A DNA stretch of 64,000 bases from Filosporella fistucella. Its lineage: Eukaryota; Ascomycota; Leotiomycetes; Helotiales. The translations under genes were made by a program, and so were the position numbers. Position 1 is the stretch's first letter; each line of letters starts with the position of its first letter. This document shows positions 1-11,657 of this stretch, in pieces. The stretch is taken from assembly GCA_030077755.1 (NCBI GenBank), contig JAQJZZ010000002.1, forward strand, positions 2,170,001 to 2,234,000, in the 5' to 3' direction. Under the pieces are notes generated by a model. It saw only the letters and a list, made by a program, of their open reading frames with translations. It made no database searches and was not told the origin of the DNA.

Positions 1-2
1 TA

Positions 3-467
3 ATTATATATTCTTCCGACAAGCCACCCACATTCAATGAGCCTGATAAGTATGGACTTCGAAAATTCATTCTTGGTTTGGGAATTTCTCGAGAAGACGA
101 TATAGTTTGTCTAATACGCACCATTTCTCATATCCTCCCTGATCGTTTCAAACCAAAAAATAAATACAAACAAATCGCTCTCCTGTCCAGCGGGGTTGCA
201 CATGTGATAGAAGCAGACGTAAGGGAAGGGGATTTTATACTCAATCACGGCAACAAGCTCCTTCTCATCCTGCGTCCAGGATCGGAGGAATTGCCAGAAT
301 TATCAAAACGAAAATTAAGAGAAGAAGTGTCACGAAATGGGGACGAAATGGAGAGTGCGGTGTCTGTCCAGGCTGTTTCACTTGTGGCGGCTATGCATAG
401 GCAAAGCTCCTCTGTAGGCTTCTGGGGAAAAGGGGGGTATGATGATATCATATATGTTATTCAATAG
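3..467 (+). CDS. 3' end of an unrecognised gene (partial)
   Basis: The frame is open from the first bases of the window to a TAG at 465-467, so this is the C-terminal part (about 154 residues) of a protein that begins upstream. There is no ATG in the early part of the frame, which fits an internal exon or a continuing exon. The visible part is hydrophilic with a few hydrophobic stretches (around ALLSSGVAHVIEA and KLLLILRPGSEELPEL) and no membrane segment or repeat. I do not recognise a family. It resembles in tone the tail of fungal HET or STAND-type proteins, but there is no motif to support that. Confidence 0.45.
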   Translation: MIYSSDKPPTFNEPDKYGLRKFILGLGISREDDIVCLIRTISHILPDRFKPKNKYKQIALLSSGVAHVIEADVREGDFILNHGNKLLLILRPGSEELPELSKRKLREEVSRNGDEMESAVSVQAVSLVAAMHRQSSSVGFWGKGGYDDIIYVIQ

Positions 468-1296
468 GTAGAGAAGCCATCAACGGGAAAGATGTGTTGA
501 TAGATGACGTGTCATTATAGCGGCAGGCAGTTTCAATCTCACTTTCTTCAAAGTCAGTATTTTTGTAACATATATTTACTGACACCCATCATCTACAGTC
601 TACAGTCTCAGTGACTCGGGATCTCTGAGATGGTTCCAGGGTTGGAATGTAGCATAAGTATAAGCTTAGTCTCTTTAACTACTTGCTTATAAGTTCTCAG
701 TCTTCTCGCAACTGGTTTCGATTCAACTTCTCTTTATTCCTATGCCTCCTTCTCCACTCACTTGTTCAATATGTAACAGCGACCCGCTGAATTCGGACTA
801 CTTGTGGGTGGAAACAATCTGGAAAATCGGGATTATGATTCCTTATCATTCATAGTATTCAATTGCGCTGCCTCTCGACTCGAAAGCAGATCTCTCACGA
901 TGCTCTTATGAAGAGAGATTACTTTTGGCCGACTTGAATTCATTGAAGGAGTTGAAAGGGGTCAACAAGGACCGAAAGGATCGTCAAATGGCACTAACCC
1001 TACTGAATGACTTGGCAGGATATATGTTAGCCTGAAAACTTTGAACTTGTTTCTTTTAACCAAATGAGCTCAATACAATGCCTTTGAAGGTCCTGCCTAA
1101 ATGCGCATGGGTTCGACATCACAAACGAACGAATGAGGAGCAATAGGAGACTAGTCGTGGCTGTGGCTTGGGCATGTGTTGGCCTGCTTGCCTCGAGCAC
1201 CTACCTACCATCAACTCTAATCTCACGAAACAACATCGACAGTAACCAAGCCCTTTCACTAAAATCATTGTTGGTACAACCCTTATCGAAACCAAT
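468..1296. other. intergenic, upstream of the STAND gene
   Basis: No coding frame with domain content on either strand. A 63-residue plus-strand frame at 1133-1324 overlaps the start of the STAND gene in another frame and looks like chance. The last 150 bases before the ATG at 1297 are the probable promoter and leader of that gene. I see no repeat or RNA gene. Confidence 0.6.
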
Positions 1297-4200
1297 ATGG
1301 ATCCTATCTCAGTCCTTGGCTTGACCGCCAGCATCATCGCTGTGCTCCAGCTGACGGGCGCTCTATTGAAGCCGGCGACCTCGTCGCTTGGGCCGTCAGA
1401 TAACGATGAGAAAGAGCTGAAGAGACTCGTAACAAATATGAGTGGATTTAAACTTGCCTATGACAATTTGGAGAAATATATCAAGGATAGTCCAGGTACA
1501 GCAGATACTCTGAAAAAGGCTATCCAAGAGCCAATTCGCGAATGCAAGCTGGTTTTGGCGCAACTTCAGGTCCGACTTTCAAAAATGACGTTTGTGAGGA
1601 AACATATCATTGGTAAGAAGTGGGACAAGGAATTCGAACGATTGATGAAGCGTCTTGATGATGCCAGGCAACTTTTCGACGTCATACTCCAAGGAGATCA
1701 AACGTAAGCTACTAATAGATTTGATCACAACTATCTTTGCTGACTGTGATTTTTTGCAGCGAGAGATTGAATAAGATCTCGCTGTTCCTAGCCCAGAAAT
1801 TTGAGGGCGTCGACGAGATCAAAGAGACGGTTGAAATGTCCGCCGAGCGTCTCTCCGAATTGCACTCGACAGTGCAGAAGAATCACCAGAATGCGGAGCT
1901 ACAATCCGCTCAAAACCAGTCCCATTTGCTTCAAATCCTTGATACTAACCAGGACAAAATCGATGAGCAGTTTCTACGGCACGAGAAAATTCAACAAAGT
2001 AAGGCACCATACCCTAAAAGACCGAGTCATGCTGAACAATGATAGGAACTCAGAAACAGGAAATCCTTCGTTGGCTTGAGATTACGGATCCAAGTACAAA
2101 TCATAATCAGGCATGTAAGAGCCATAAGCCGGGAACAGGAAACTGGTTTGTAAAGGGTCAAATCTATCGAGATTGGCTTGCTGAACCCGAGTCATTTGTC
2201 TGGCTCAACGGCAAAGCTGGCTGTGGCAAAACTGTCCTTAGCTCAGCAATAATCGAAAACTTTAATGCTTATTGCGACGAAAATGAAGGCTGCGTGATGG
2301 CATACTTCTATTTTTCATTTACCGACTCCAACAAGCAGCACTATCCTAATATGTTACGGTCCCTCCTCGCGCAAATTGCTTCTCAAGTCGATATCACCCC
2401 GGATTGCCTAATATCACTACATCGTGCCTACGAACGCAGCACACCACCAAGCGATGCTCTGACGAAAGCGCTTCGGGCGTTAGTGGAAGAAATTCCTTGT
2501 AGTCATGTCTATATACTTGTCGATGCTCTAGACGAGATTCCAGATACTGATGGGCGTGAAGAGACCTGCGAGATACTTTATAAGCTGTCACAGATGGCGA
2601 AGGTCCACATGATTATGACTAGTCGCAGAGAGCACGACATAACTGGATATGTATCTGAATGCAAAACAGTCAAGGATATATCGATTCAAAACTCAGAAGT
2701 GGATCATGACATTCGACTTTGGATCCGAGATCGATTGAAAGAAGATAAAAAGCTCAAGAAGTGGTCTGGTATGCATGACGAGATTGAGTCTGTACTCAGT
2801 AAACAAGCGGATGGCATGTGAGTAGAACAACCTGCTATGTTTTATGATAACTATACTCCTTGAAAAATTCTAAATATACTTAAATAGGTTTCGATGGGCT
2901 GCCTGTCAGCTTGACTCACTGAAGAAGTGCTTAACTGCTAAATCCGTCCAAAAGGCTTTGGAGTCGCTTCCGAAGACTTTGGATGAAACATACGAGCGTA
3001 TGTTGCTAGCTATTGATGATGAATGGCAAAATGTTGCTAAAGAGGCACTCCGATGGTTGTGTTTCTCAGAAAAAGTTTTGACTGTCAGTGAGCTTGCAGA
3101 AGCAGCTGTGTTTAGTGCAGTTGTACAGGTGCCTTCAGAGGAGACCCCTTTCGAGGTGTCTTTCGATCCTAGCGAGCGTATTGAGGATCCCCTCGATGTT
3201 CTGGACATTCTGTCAGGGCTGATAGTCGTTCGAGCTTCTGGGAGGGAGATCGTGTCGGACGAATCAGATTGGGAGGATTCCGATTCCATTTTCGAGGATC
3301 GAGTTGAGGACGATGGGGGTTATGAAGTGGTCGGCGGGGGATCCAAAATCCTACTCGCTCATTTCTCAGTCAAGGAATACCTCGTTTCCAGACGGTTGAG
3401 AAGTGAGGTGCTACAATTCGCCATAGATGAGAGTCGTGTACACCAACTACTAGCTACAAATTGTCTATACTATGCATTTTATTCACAACAATTTCTGGAA
3501 TACAATACGCCGAGCCGAGCAGAAATTCATTCCATTGCTTCCTATCCGCTACTTAATTACGCGTTGGCTAAATGGATCCAACATACAAAGCGAGTAGAAT
3601 TCGAATCGGAGCTCAATGAGCTGGTCATCGCACTCTTCAGTGCGGAATTTCAGCTTCAGAGATTTCTGATTTATGATCATCTCTTTCGAGATGACGGAGA
3701 CTTGAGTCATGCTCTCTCTCCACTTTATATCCTGTCATATCTTGGACTGTACCTGCCTTGCAAGAGATTACTTGAAACTGGATCAGACGTAAACACCCAA
3801 GCAGGATGGTTTGGATCAGCTCTGCAAGCTGCCTCATACGAGGGCCGTGAAAACATAGTTGAGCTATTACTTAGGCGCGGAGCTAATGTAAATGCTCGAG
3901 GGGGCATTTTTGGGACCGCGCTCCAAGCTGCCTCGTTTAATGGCCGTGAAAGCATAGTTAAGCTATTGCTCGAGCACGGAGCTGATATAAATGTTCAAGG
4001 GGGCTTGTATGGGACCGTGCTGCAAGCTGCCTCGCTTCGTGGCTTTGAAAGCATAGTAAAGCTATTGCTCGAGCACGGAGTTAATGTTACTGCTCAAGGG
4101 GGCAAGTATGGGACCGTGCTGCAAGCTGCCTCGTCTGATGGCTATAAAAGCATAGTTAAGCTATTGCTTAAGCACGGAGCTGATGTAAATGCTCAAGGGG

Positions 4201-4766
4201 GCCGTTATGGGACCGCGCTCCAAGCTGCCTCGTTTAATGGCTATGAAAGCATAGTTAAGCTATTGCTTAAGCACGGAGCTGATGTAAATGCTCAAGGGGG
4301 CCGTTATGGGACCGCGCTCCAAGCTGCCTCGTTTAATGGCTATGAAAACATAGTAAAGCTATTGCTCGAGCACGGAGCTAATATTGATGCTCAAGGGGGG
4401 TTTTATGGGACCGCGCTGCAAGCTGCCTCTGGTAGGGGGAAAAAAGAGGTGGTGCAAATCTTGCTTGACCATGGAGCAGACGTTAATACCCAGGGGAAAT
4501 CATACAATAGTGGGAGTAATCCACTTCAAGCAGCTTTGATGGAGAACCATGTGGAGATTTCTATCATGTTACTTGAACGGGGCGCCATTCCGACTACGAT
4601 TTTCGGCGGTACTGAGGCACAGGAGGCGTTAAGGAGGAAGGATTTTAAGACTTTCGTTAAAATGCAGATGGATGTTCAGAGTGATGATAGTGAGAGCTAT
4701 GAAAGTAGTGATGAAAGAGATAAAACCGACGACGAGAAAATCAAAAGCGTTGATGACAGCTGGTGA
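1297..4766 (+). CDS. STAND/NLR receptor: Helo-like N-domain, NACHT, ankyrin repeats
   Basis: Exons 1297-1703, 1760-1998, 2046-2817 and 2888-4766 join to 3,297 nt (1,098 residues). The protein starts with MDPISVLGLTASIIAVLQL, typical of the fungal STAND N-terminal domain (Helo-like, PF17111 type). A NACHT domain follows, with Walker A GKAGCGKT near residue 271, Walker B ILVDALDE near 375 and TSRRE. Next come the usual post-NACHT segment (GMFRWAACQLDSL spanning the last junction; HFSVKEYLVSRRL) and ankyrin repeats from about 757 to 1,040, then an acidic tail. Proteins of this build act as intracellular sensors in non-self recognition: ligand binding by the repeats drives nucleotide-dependent oligomerisation and N-domain signalling, often to cell death. 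The three introns are short GT-AG (56, 47 and 70 nt). The gene looks intact. The ligand is unknown. Confidence 0.88.
3804..4496 (+). repeat. seven 99-bp in-frame tandem repeats encoding ankyrin units
   Basis: Seven exact-length 99-bp units (starts 3804, 3903, 4002, 4101, 4200, 4299, 4398) each encode a 33-residue ankyrin repeat of the form G-x-YGTALQAAS...IVKLLLEHGA-VNAQG. Flanking units at 3700-3803 and 4497-4600 are degenerate. The central units are nearly identical: 4147-4248 recurs without a mismatch, 99 bp on, at 4246-4347. Variation is concentrated at a few codons after GRYGTALQAAS and around LL(E/K)HG. Confidence 0.93.
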
Positions 4767-6200
4767 AAATGAGGCTGTGGAGGATGGTGCAATGTCCTAG
4801 CCTTGAGATAAGGAAGGTGATGATGAAGGTATCTACTTCCGGAGTTGAAATCCGACGTTGGGTTATCTTTTATTCTCCTATCATGATATATCATTACTTT
4901 TTTGATGTAATGTTGCTTGTAATGCGTTAAGATTTCGGGGGCCAAGGCAGTCGGATTACCCTAAAACGAGTGATAGGTAATGGGGATTGGGAAAGTTCAG
5001 GAATATATATTATTAACCTGATATGGAGAAGATTTATTTAACACCTCAGTTACATTGATGACTACAATTATTGTTGGAATGGGAATTGGGTGGCCAACCG
5101 ATATCATTGCTGACATTTCATCACAGTCATAGAGGTGACAGGCAAAATCTCAAAACATCTTAAGCTAGAATTTGAAATCTGGGAATGTTATTCTTCCGAT
5201 ACTAGAGAGGTCTGTTTCGTATCTAAGTTTATATTCGATTACAATTAATCATGAACTAACCTTACATCTTTAACTGGAATTATTCTGTTCTGTCCAAGGA
5301 ACGAAGATATGATCCTTTGATACAGCATGCAGGATTAGGGGTAAGTGAATAGAAGCTGTCTGTGTTGTATTTTAGTAATGGATCAAATCGTTTAGTACTT
5401 AAGCTTGTTTGAATTGGTTGGTGTCAGGTTTCCAGATCGAAGGGTATTAAGTCAGACTGGGATGATGGTAGAGATATGAGAGGGCAAGGATAAAATATCT
5501 TGACCCAACACTCTGCACACCAGAAGGTTATCAAGACATGATGTTAATTTTAATGCATCACAGAGGTGAGGTCTGGCAACAAGATATAGTCTAATTACAG
5601 GATATAATAGCTCAAGTCAGAATAGGATAGCACAACCCTAATAAAGCTACGACGGCCTTGTCTTCCCAATTTTGGCAGAAGAGTGGGTTTCATGTCTATC
5701 TAAGCATGACCAGTCTTGCTGTTGGGAGCAAAATCTAGGTAGTCAACTGACATTATTGTATCCCAGCTAGGATAAGAACGAAAAAAAGCCTCGACCAAGA
5801 CTCCGAATTGGTATTGGCAGATTAGAAGTCTGCCTACTGCTCCCGATCTTAACGAGTGGTTTGTTTCACGTTCTGCTTAGCAGCTGTTAGGAAGTTGGGA
5901 ATGGTAGTACACCCTTCCAATGGCAATTCGACACTATTGTCTTTCTTTTACAAGGGCACTAGAAACCCCCTCTTCCATTCCCAAAACTCTCTCAATATCC
6001 CACCAATTTCAACCCTAGAAATCAAACACTCATATCCTCTCACCTACTCAACTCCCAGGCCCCTCCAATCCCATCCTAAAGCGAGCATATGCACGTGCCC
6101 TACACCCGACGCAAAACGCAGTAACGAGAACATGATGATTAGAGGTCATGTGTGGAAACCAAACTAATCGCATGCTTAGCTCGGACCCTCTAAGAGACCT
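4767..6200. other. intergenic, no gene seen
   Basis: AT-rich and without a convincing gene. The plus frame at 5856-6167 (103 codons) begins at a GTG-like codon context and its product is low-complexity and proline/serine-rich, coming from a CT-rich tract at 5940-6110. I treat it as non-coding. Confidence 0.5.
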
Positions 6201-9200
6201 GCAGGAAAGGATTGGAATGATGTTTCAACAAACTCGAAAAAGAGTTATATCGAGCAGTGGCGAGATGCAGGAGTGCGGCGTTGAGTTTCGAGTTTGAGTA
6301 TTTGGGAAGAAAGAGGTTTGGATAGGATGATGAGGAGGGGTGTACTAGGGGAAGGAGATCGATTGATGAGCTGGAGTAAGCCTTTGTGATAGTGATAGTG
6401 ATATCCTGATCTGATGTGATGTGATCTGATGGTATGGAGAAAGATGGAGTATGATGATGACTGCAGTGCCGTCTCTAGTGAAGAACGAAAGCAGGAACAC
6501 TTTTTGATTCAGGGATATCAACGAATAAGAGATCTAGCATCGTATTTTGGGGTCTATAAGCATGGACAATGACCTGCATACCCACTGGTAATCCTCCTCA
6601 GAACAGGCCACTATCCAATCTGGTCCTATCTTACTGTACTGCACCTTACTTACCCACAAACCAGGACATCTGATGTCGTGCTCATGATCTACCGTACGAA
6701 CACAGACCACCTATCTCTCTCATCGCGGGTACAGCCGCAGCCGCCCCATTCCTACCCGTCAGCATGAAACAAACGACCAACGACCAACAGGAGGATTTAG
6801 TAGGAAACACGAGATGGAGATACTAAGTGGAGCAGCTAGATAGAAGTGTGGACCGGATTTAGATGTGCCTTGATATGAGTGGAGCCTGAGAGGGAGGGGG
6901 GTAAGATACACAGGTGAAAAATGCGCCACACGCCCCGGATACCGATGGCTGTGCGCGCTTGCGCTTACGTTCCTGGAAAGGAAACGTATGATGCGCGTAT
7001 TTGATATCTTAAGGTATGTACCGAGACTGGGATGGATGGCAGGTAAGGTAGGCTGATAAGGAGGGGTGTGTAAGAAAGGATAGATGGGGATAATCTTACT
7101 CATCTCCCTTTTTTATGGCTATGCTAGGTAACGCAACGCAACGAAATGCAGGTACTACAGAGCGGATGAGATGGAGTGCAGGACTATGCTGTGAGGTGGG
7201 CTTGGATGGGCATGCAGGAACCCGTATATGCTTTGCATCTGCCTCTTTCTAAGGTGATAGGGAATAGGAAAGGGGCGGTGCGTGAACTGAGTTGAGCTGC
7301 GGTCGTGGATTTGTGGATGTCATGTAATTATCCGGTAGTTTTGGGGTCTTCGCGTGGAAAACATGTTTTCGGTGAGGTTGGGGGTGGGTTGAAGGGGAGG
7401 GGATGATGTGCTGAGCCTTGGTACAGATGTTCATGTAGGTAGGTACCTAAGTACCTAGCCAAGGGATAGTGGGCACGAAAGTACAGTACAATGTGGAAGA
7501 ATAGAAATGCAGGTACATCCATCTTACCCAGAGCTTTAGAAACCGGTATTGGGTCAACAAGAGACGCAGGAACAGTACAAATAAATTGCGCTGCATCATC
7601 GCCGAAAGAGGAACACTGCCGATAAACCTCTTACCTAGATAGAAAGAGGCTACCTACCGAAGTTAAGCGCCTGGAAATGTATGTGCGAAAGGTAAATAGA
7701 TTGTGCATCGGAGGACAGTACCAAGGTAGGTGAGGTAGATATGCTTGGTTCCTGGATTAAGTTCTGGTAACGAGGAGATGTTTGTCGACGGAATTAGCAC
7801 AGGGCTGGACTGGTTACCTAGAAGGGAATTGGACGTGGTACAGTGGAAGAGACATCTCATTTGATGCTTCAAATCAAGAAAGCAATGGAGATAAACTGCC
7901 GATGTGACATGATTTGGTATTCTTACTTTCCAGCTTACGGCCTTACTTTACGGCACAGTTCCTCGACTCAACCCCGATGTAGATACCTGTCTATGATGGT
8001 GTGGAGAAATACGACGGGTGCATTCTGACTGGTCAACGCGTGAGGAATTCTGGGCTGGTTACCGAGGATGTGGTAGATACGTAAAAGAACTCATATTCAT
8101 ACTCGGTGTAAGGATGCATGTCTTTGCAGCGTGTTCACGGTATGTATGGTGCAAGGCAGTAATGTAAGTTAGTGTTGTGTAACAAAACACGAGGGAGGTA
8201 AGTTCCGAAGTGAAGTGAGGAAGAAGTAAATTGTGCGCCCGGTAGACGGAGTGGAGAATGAGACTTGAACACGATGGTCGATGTGGTGGGAGGGGAGGGG
8301 AGGGGAAATGTCTCACAGAACGAGGTGAGGGACAAGGTGCAAGGTGAGGTGTGAGGTGGGGTGAGCTATTAATAGATATAAATAGCACGTTGTGCATCTG
8401 CTGTGCATAACTAGCGTGCGGGTGGCTGGAGCCTCAACTGAGGGGACAAAGATGGTGAGGATGCACACTGGATGAGGGGAAGGAGAGGAAAAGAAGGAGA
8501 TAAGGGTGTGATGCAGGTGAGATATGCAAGGAATATGTCAGAATGGAGAGAGTAAGAAAGCGGTGACAAATTCTGATATTTTGTAGGGGATGTGAGAATG
8601 GAAATGAGATGCAGGTAAGAATGAAAAGATACTCATGCAGGGTTGAGGTCGTGGTCACGGTTCACATCACGGCTTACCTTAGGTACCTCCTCCACGGTTC
8701 GCCTCGAGGTTCGTTCCTTTTCGTCGACGATCATCCTCGATTAGTAGTGAGCACGGGAATGACTACATTCGGAGAAAAAGACTGACAGCGGGAAGATCAA
8801 GCTGATCTTGGTCTGCACTACTATTCATCCTCCTGTAGGAACTTTCCGTCCTCACTAAATTGCCATTCAGGTACCATTCTGCCTTGCGGTAATTACATCG
8901 TCTATCAGTGACGCAACGGGAGGAAGCGATCCGGAATAATATAGGCACGGTGAGATCTCAAGTCTCAGTCTCAGGTCTGAACCACGGTCCGATATCTTTC
9001 CATGGACCGTTGAAAACCCGGTTGCATCTTGATGGCCGATATTTGCAGCGATAAACCGATATGAAGTACCGAGATTGAGAAGGTCCAGAGTCCTATAGTC
9101 CTAAAAATGGCCTGCAGAAAGCCATCTTAGATTGCAATGTGATATCTATCGTGAACATAATATCAATCATACGCGATCCACATTATCGTTTCATCGTTTC

Positions 9201-10100
9201 ATGTACTATGTGAGGAGGTACAATCAAGAACCAATCTCAGCTGTTTGAAGCACAATGTATTTAGTCGTTTCATCCTACAGAATCAGTCTTGGTCAATGAG
9301 CTGCAAAGAAGGGTCTATGTCTATGGTCATGGTAAGGGTCGATGCCGCCGTGGTAAGGAGACCCCATCCTAACCTAGGACGAAGCCGTGAATGTTGGTGT
9401 ACCTGCATAATACCTAGCATTCTCCTCATCGTGTGATATCAAGAATAGAAATGTGCATCCCTAAAATATGGAACGGAAGCACAAACCTTTACGATCCGTC
9501 GTACCCCTAGTAGGTTCCAAGAGTGAGGAATCTGCAATTACCTTGAAGCAGCAGCAGTTGTATCCGGACCATGCCTATGCCTCTCTTCGTTTCCAGAAGA
9601 AGCTTCTCTTGAGCACAAGGATTGTACCAAATAAATGCAACATAATTTGTGACCAAAGGCTGAGTGTGTGAGAGGGAAACAGACCCTGGTCGGCAATATG
9701 CCAGTAATAATCACCGCATTCGGGGTAATTAGTTGACGTATGAACGGGGCAAAATGAGCTTGATGTGGGCTATTTTGGGACCATTTTTTCCCAAGGGACG
9801 TGTGTTCCCGTTTGTTTCCTTGAGTTGTCAGCAGGCTGGGATGCAGAACAGAAATTGATGACGGGGGTTTGATTCGAGGGATTGAGGGAGGAGAGTGCTC
9901 GCGTAGGGCTTGTGCAGCCAGTAGGAGGGGAGAGAAGGGGGCGGGCGCTTACGGGATGGGAGAGAGGGAAGAGTAGAATAAGCGACGAAGGGTTTAGGGG
10001 AGAGGAGATGTTTGGGTGACCGTACAGGCGAGGGTACAGTCAACCGTGGTGGTGGCCATTGTGAAGTGATGATGGAATGACGAGCACGATATCAGAATTA
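6201..10100. other. long gene-free stretch, purine-rich on the plus strand
   Basis: For nearly 4 kb no frame shows domain content. The plus strand is conspicuously rich in GA and GGTGAGG-like tracts, so the minus strand is CT-rich; the small minus-strand frames here (for example 6759-7103, 8059-8397) translate to low-complexity P/S/H/L sequence and look like by-products of this composition. Short TGATAG (6395-6440) and GGGGA (8287-8306) iterations occur, and TACCTAGGTA-like palindromic words recur (for example 7437-7460). A minus-strand or non-coding transcript is possible but cannot be shown here. Confidence 0.45.
8286..8306 (+). other. G-quadruplex-capable G-run cluster
   Basis: Four consecutive G-runs (GGG, GGGG, GGGG, GGGG) separated by single A residues lie within 21 bases of the gene-free stretch. 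The pattern satisfies the usual G3+N1-7 rule for a quadruplex. Nothing around it shows a function. Confidence 0.4.
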
Positions 10101-11657
10101 ATAATATTCAATGTTAAATCACAAATTACAAATTAGATACAGTAATACCCTGTAGAGATCATTGCACCTACCATGAGATGACTACAGCTCAAAGTATCAA
10201 GTCTTGCAGGCTCAAGTTCAATACTTCAGCAATTCTATCTCAGCTCTGTCCTCGGCTTTATCTTTTTGATGCTTCGAAGATGATCTGATACAGGAGAAGG
10301 AGTCAAACTTTGCCCATCTTGAAAGTTAAAAGCACAGACAATCGGATCTGCGTTGCAGAAACAAAGCTAGAGAATGAATTTGCCTCAATTAACTTAGTCA
10401 TAAGATAAATATATAATTGCAAATCTACAACCTCATCTCCCATCATTCCAGCCTCACACAAATATACTCACTCACCATCAACCATCAAATACCTCCCTTC
10501 AAGCCACATCTTCATCTTCCCTCTCCCTCCTCACCTCCACCCATATGATTCGTCCACCCGAGATTGATGCACCGTTTCTTCTGCAAACATGATACACGGA
10601 TCCAACGTCTCTTGAACGAAGTTTCCGTTGTGGATGTGTCATTGGGTGTGTTGAGCGAATGAGGGTTGTGTGTCGTTGTTTCAAACACCACTATTCGTCC
10701 AATTTTCAGGCTTACTTCCACTCCCAAGCTCGATGCCGGATAGCTCCCATCCACTAACAAGCTGGATCTAGGCTGCAGATACAGTGGGTTGTTCCCTATG
10801 GAGTCGCTTGGAACCCCTAAAGTCAAGCTCACTCACTGTCCCACTCGCCTGGACACCACGAAACATGCGAGTTGCAGCCATTTACTGTCATTTGCAGTCA
10901 GCCATCCACGCTACGGTGACCTGTCCACTCGTCTTCCCACTTTTCCCTCCCTTCAGAGTCCACTTCTACGGTCGCCCTTATCAACCATTCTCCTTTCATC
11001 CTCCCTTTCTGCACTGTCACTTTCCCTCTCACTTCTCACCTTCCACCCCCAAGCTTTCTTCTCTCGCCTCCCGCCCAGCCAAATCTTTCTCCCACACTAC
11101 CCTCTGCCTCCCCTCCCCTCTCCCTCCAAACCAACACCGACCACCACCAGCTTCTCTATATTTAGCATCGCGATCCTCTATCTGTCTATCAGTCTCGTCA
11201 ACACTGCAAAAATCTCGGGACAGGTACAGTACTGCCAAAAAAACTTCTATATCACGCATCTCCCCCAGCTACCATTCGACACGGTAATTCCCCAGTAACC
11301 TGTCTGAGTCCATAATCATTACGACGTTTCACATCCAAAAAGACCACAACCTGACACTACAAGACTCGGTCGCATCCACCTTCTTTCAAGTCCATCAACA
11401 CCAAGACATATTATCTCCTTACAAACATTTACGACCACGACGAAACATCTTCAACCTCTGCTGAAGCTGGTCCATACCTCCCTCTATCCTTCGAACCAGT
11501 TTTGATGTGTGCGATCGTGCGCAAGCATTGATCCAGAGCTGAGCCGGAATTCACATCAGGCTGTTTCATTCCTCTCTCTCGGTTTTCTCGAACGTCAGAG
11601 GAGCTGGATCAATTCATAGAACCTTCCTATCTTCCGCAAGATCGGCGCGTCGCCGCG
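10101..11657 (+). promoter_or_regulatory. CT-rich promoter and probable long 5' leader of the MADS-box gene
   Basis: From about 10,440 the plus strand switches to strongly pyrimidine-rich sequence (runs of CTCC, TTCCC, ACCACC) that continues to the ATG at 11658. Such CT-rich tracts typically lie at and downstream of transcription starts in filamentous ascomycetes. Two overlapping plus-strand frames at 10784-11298 are products of this composition and overlap each other in different frames, so I do not call them genes, though either could hold upstream ORFs in a long leader. Confidence 0.45.

Noticed and set aside
5856..6167. 103-codon plus-strand frame
   Set aside because: Low-complexity product from a CT-rich tract with no domain and no good start; treated as non-coding.
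10784..11298. Two overlapping plus-strand frames of about 168 codons before the MADS gene
   Set aside because: They lie in the CT-rich promoter/leader, overlap each other in different frames, and encode only low-complexity S/P/L sequence.
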